Below are positions 42,150 to 42,526 of a DNA stretch of 42,526 nucleotides, piece after piece (the stretch's first letter is position 1; each line of letters opens with the position of its first letter). The notes beneath the pieces are model-generated. The model had not been told where the DNA came from. It made no database searches and was given only the letters and a program-made list of their open reading frames with translations. The stretch is from PSLL01 sp964389705 (GTDB taxonomy: Bacteria > Desulfobacterota_D > UBA1144 > Nemesobacterales > CSP1-2). Location of the stretch: contig CAYMEO010000009.1 of the NCBI GenBank assembly GCA_964389705.1, positions 1 through 42,526 on the forward strand, in the 5' to 3' direction. Both the position numbers and the translations under genes were made by a program.

Positions 42150-42156
42150 TAAAAGC

Positions 42157-42182
42157 CCCGGTCTTCAGGGAAGAAAACCGGG
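42157..42182 (-). terminator. riboswitch terminator hairpin before btuB
   Basis: CCCGGT (42157-42162 as read on the plus strand) pairs with ACCGGG (42177-42182), with an inner CTTC/GAAG stem, and the minus-strand RNA continues GCTTTT into the start region. A perfect 10-bp alternative pairing exists between 42167-42176 and 42213-42222 (AGGGAAGAAA with TTTCTTCCCT), which would serve as antiterminator. Confidence 0.75.
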
Positions 42183-42247
42183 AACCCTTAATCATATCGG
42201 AGGACCCTTTACTTTCTTCCCTCGAAGAAAAGCAAAGTTTTAGTTCC

Positions 42248-42410
42248 CAGGCAGGTCTTCTGGCTTATAGCCTCATTCCTCCGTGCCTTCCCAGAATCTT
42301 TTCAATGACTCCAGTGGCATAATACGAAGGGTTCAGGACTAATTACAGCAGCGGGGCTGCACCGGACTCTCACCGGATTTCCCTTTTAAACTGTTTGTAC
42401 CTAAGAACTT
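42248..42410 (-). ncRNA. cobalamin (adenosylcobalamin-type) riboswitch
   Basis: On the minus strand the conserved blocks appear in order: AAGGGAA, CCGGTG-AGAGTCCGG, GCAGCCCCGCTGCTGTAA, then the B12 box GCCACTG (plus-strand CAGTGGC at 42310-42318), GGGAAGGC, and AGCCAGAAGACCTGCC at the 3-prime end. These are the hallmark elements of the class I cobalamin riboswitch. It sits between a sigma-70 promoter (42444-42473) and btuB, and controls the downstream six-gene uptake operon. Confidence 0.93.
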
Positions 42411-42443
42411 CTTATTTTAAAAGAACCTTAAGCTCAGGATGTT

Positions 42444-42473
42444 AATATAACTCTAACATAAATACGATGTCAA
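42444..42473 (-). promoter_or_regulatory. promoter of the cobalamin-uptake operon
   Basis: On the minus strand a perfect TTGACA (42473-42468) and TATATT (42449-42444) are 18 bp apart. Transcription would start near 42437, about 30 nt before the riboswitch. Confidence 0.65.
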
Positions 42474-42526
42474 GAGTCGCATTGACTCATCAGAAATCTA
42501 TCTGAATAAGTATCGTTGCCTCATCT

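Overview
The window looks like a scaffold from a draft genome of an uncultured or little-studied Gram-negative (diderm) bacterium. It encodes a TonB-dependent outer-membrane receptor, lipoproteins with lipoboxes, a periplasmic di-heme peroxidase and a meso-DAP/lysine gene (lysA). A run of 100 N flanked by two identical 55-bp copies marks a scaffold join. Most of the DNA is AT-rich; the stretches around 6.4-11.2 kb and 11.2-16.2 kb look more GC-rich by eye. No rRNA, tRNA, phage or transposase gene was seen, so a phylum cannot be assigned from this window.

Layout. (1) 0-2.1 kb: nickel handling, with a very His-rich small protein, a NiCoT permease and NikR. (2) 2.2-4.2 kb: a MauG/CcpA-type di-heme peroxidase and a 3-hydroxybutyrate dehydrogenase. 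(3) 4.2-6.25 kb: a small DSFPASDPP-motif protein and a SagB-type double nitroreductase cut by the assembly gap. (4) 6.3-9.2 kb: a rightward cassette of MBL-fold protein, cupin, frameshifted SnoaL-like protein and GNAT acetyltransferase. (5) 9.5-11.2 kb: an acyl-CoA ligase. (6) 11.25-16.4 kb: a leftward cluster that is the most unusual part of the window. (7) 16.95-26.8 kb: LLM-type oxidoreductase plus radical SAM protein, small ORFs, an mntR-mntH(USP) manganese operon with a triple operator, ddl, a DMT transporter and a BASS transporter. (8) 26.8-34.5 kb: housekeeping genes (lysA, a DsbA/HCCA-isomerase-like protein, SlyD-like FKBP, an SDR, dcd, leuD, leuC). (9) 34.6-42.5 kb: a complete cobalamin-uptake operon under a cobalamin riboswitch.

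The unusual system at 11.25-16.4 kb reads leftward from one good sigma-70 promoter. It encodes a cytoplasmic subtilisin-like protease of the PatA/PatG kind, a small CGGC-motif protein, a free-standing protein resembling the C-terminal domain of cyanobactin protease PatG, and seven small peptides (one frameshifted). The peptides share a short N-terminal signature, PGFTAEASLY, followed by unrelated, mostly Cys- and aromatic-rich C-termini. A decayed second copy of the PatG C-terminal protein lies between two of the peptides, at the same spacing from its downstream peptide as the intact copy. The parts are those expected of a ribosomally made, post-translationally processed peptide (RiPP-like) family with one shared leader and hypervariable products, outside the classical cyanobactin layout. 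No YcaO, lanthipeptide synthetase, radical SAM maturase or exporter lies inside the cluster.

The cobalamin operon (42.5 down to 34.66 kb) runs promoter, riboswitch, terminator/antiterminator, btuB, a beta-propeller lipoprotein, two BtuF-like binding proteins, ATPase and permease. A propeller lipoprotein directly after btuB recalls the Bacteroides BtuB-BtuG arrangement and may be an analogous surface B12-capture protein.
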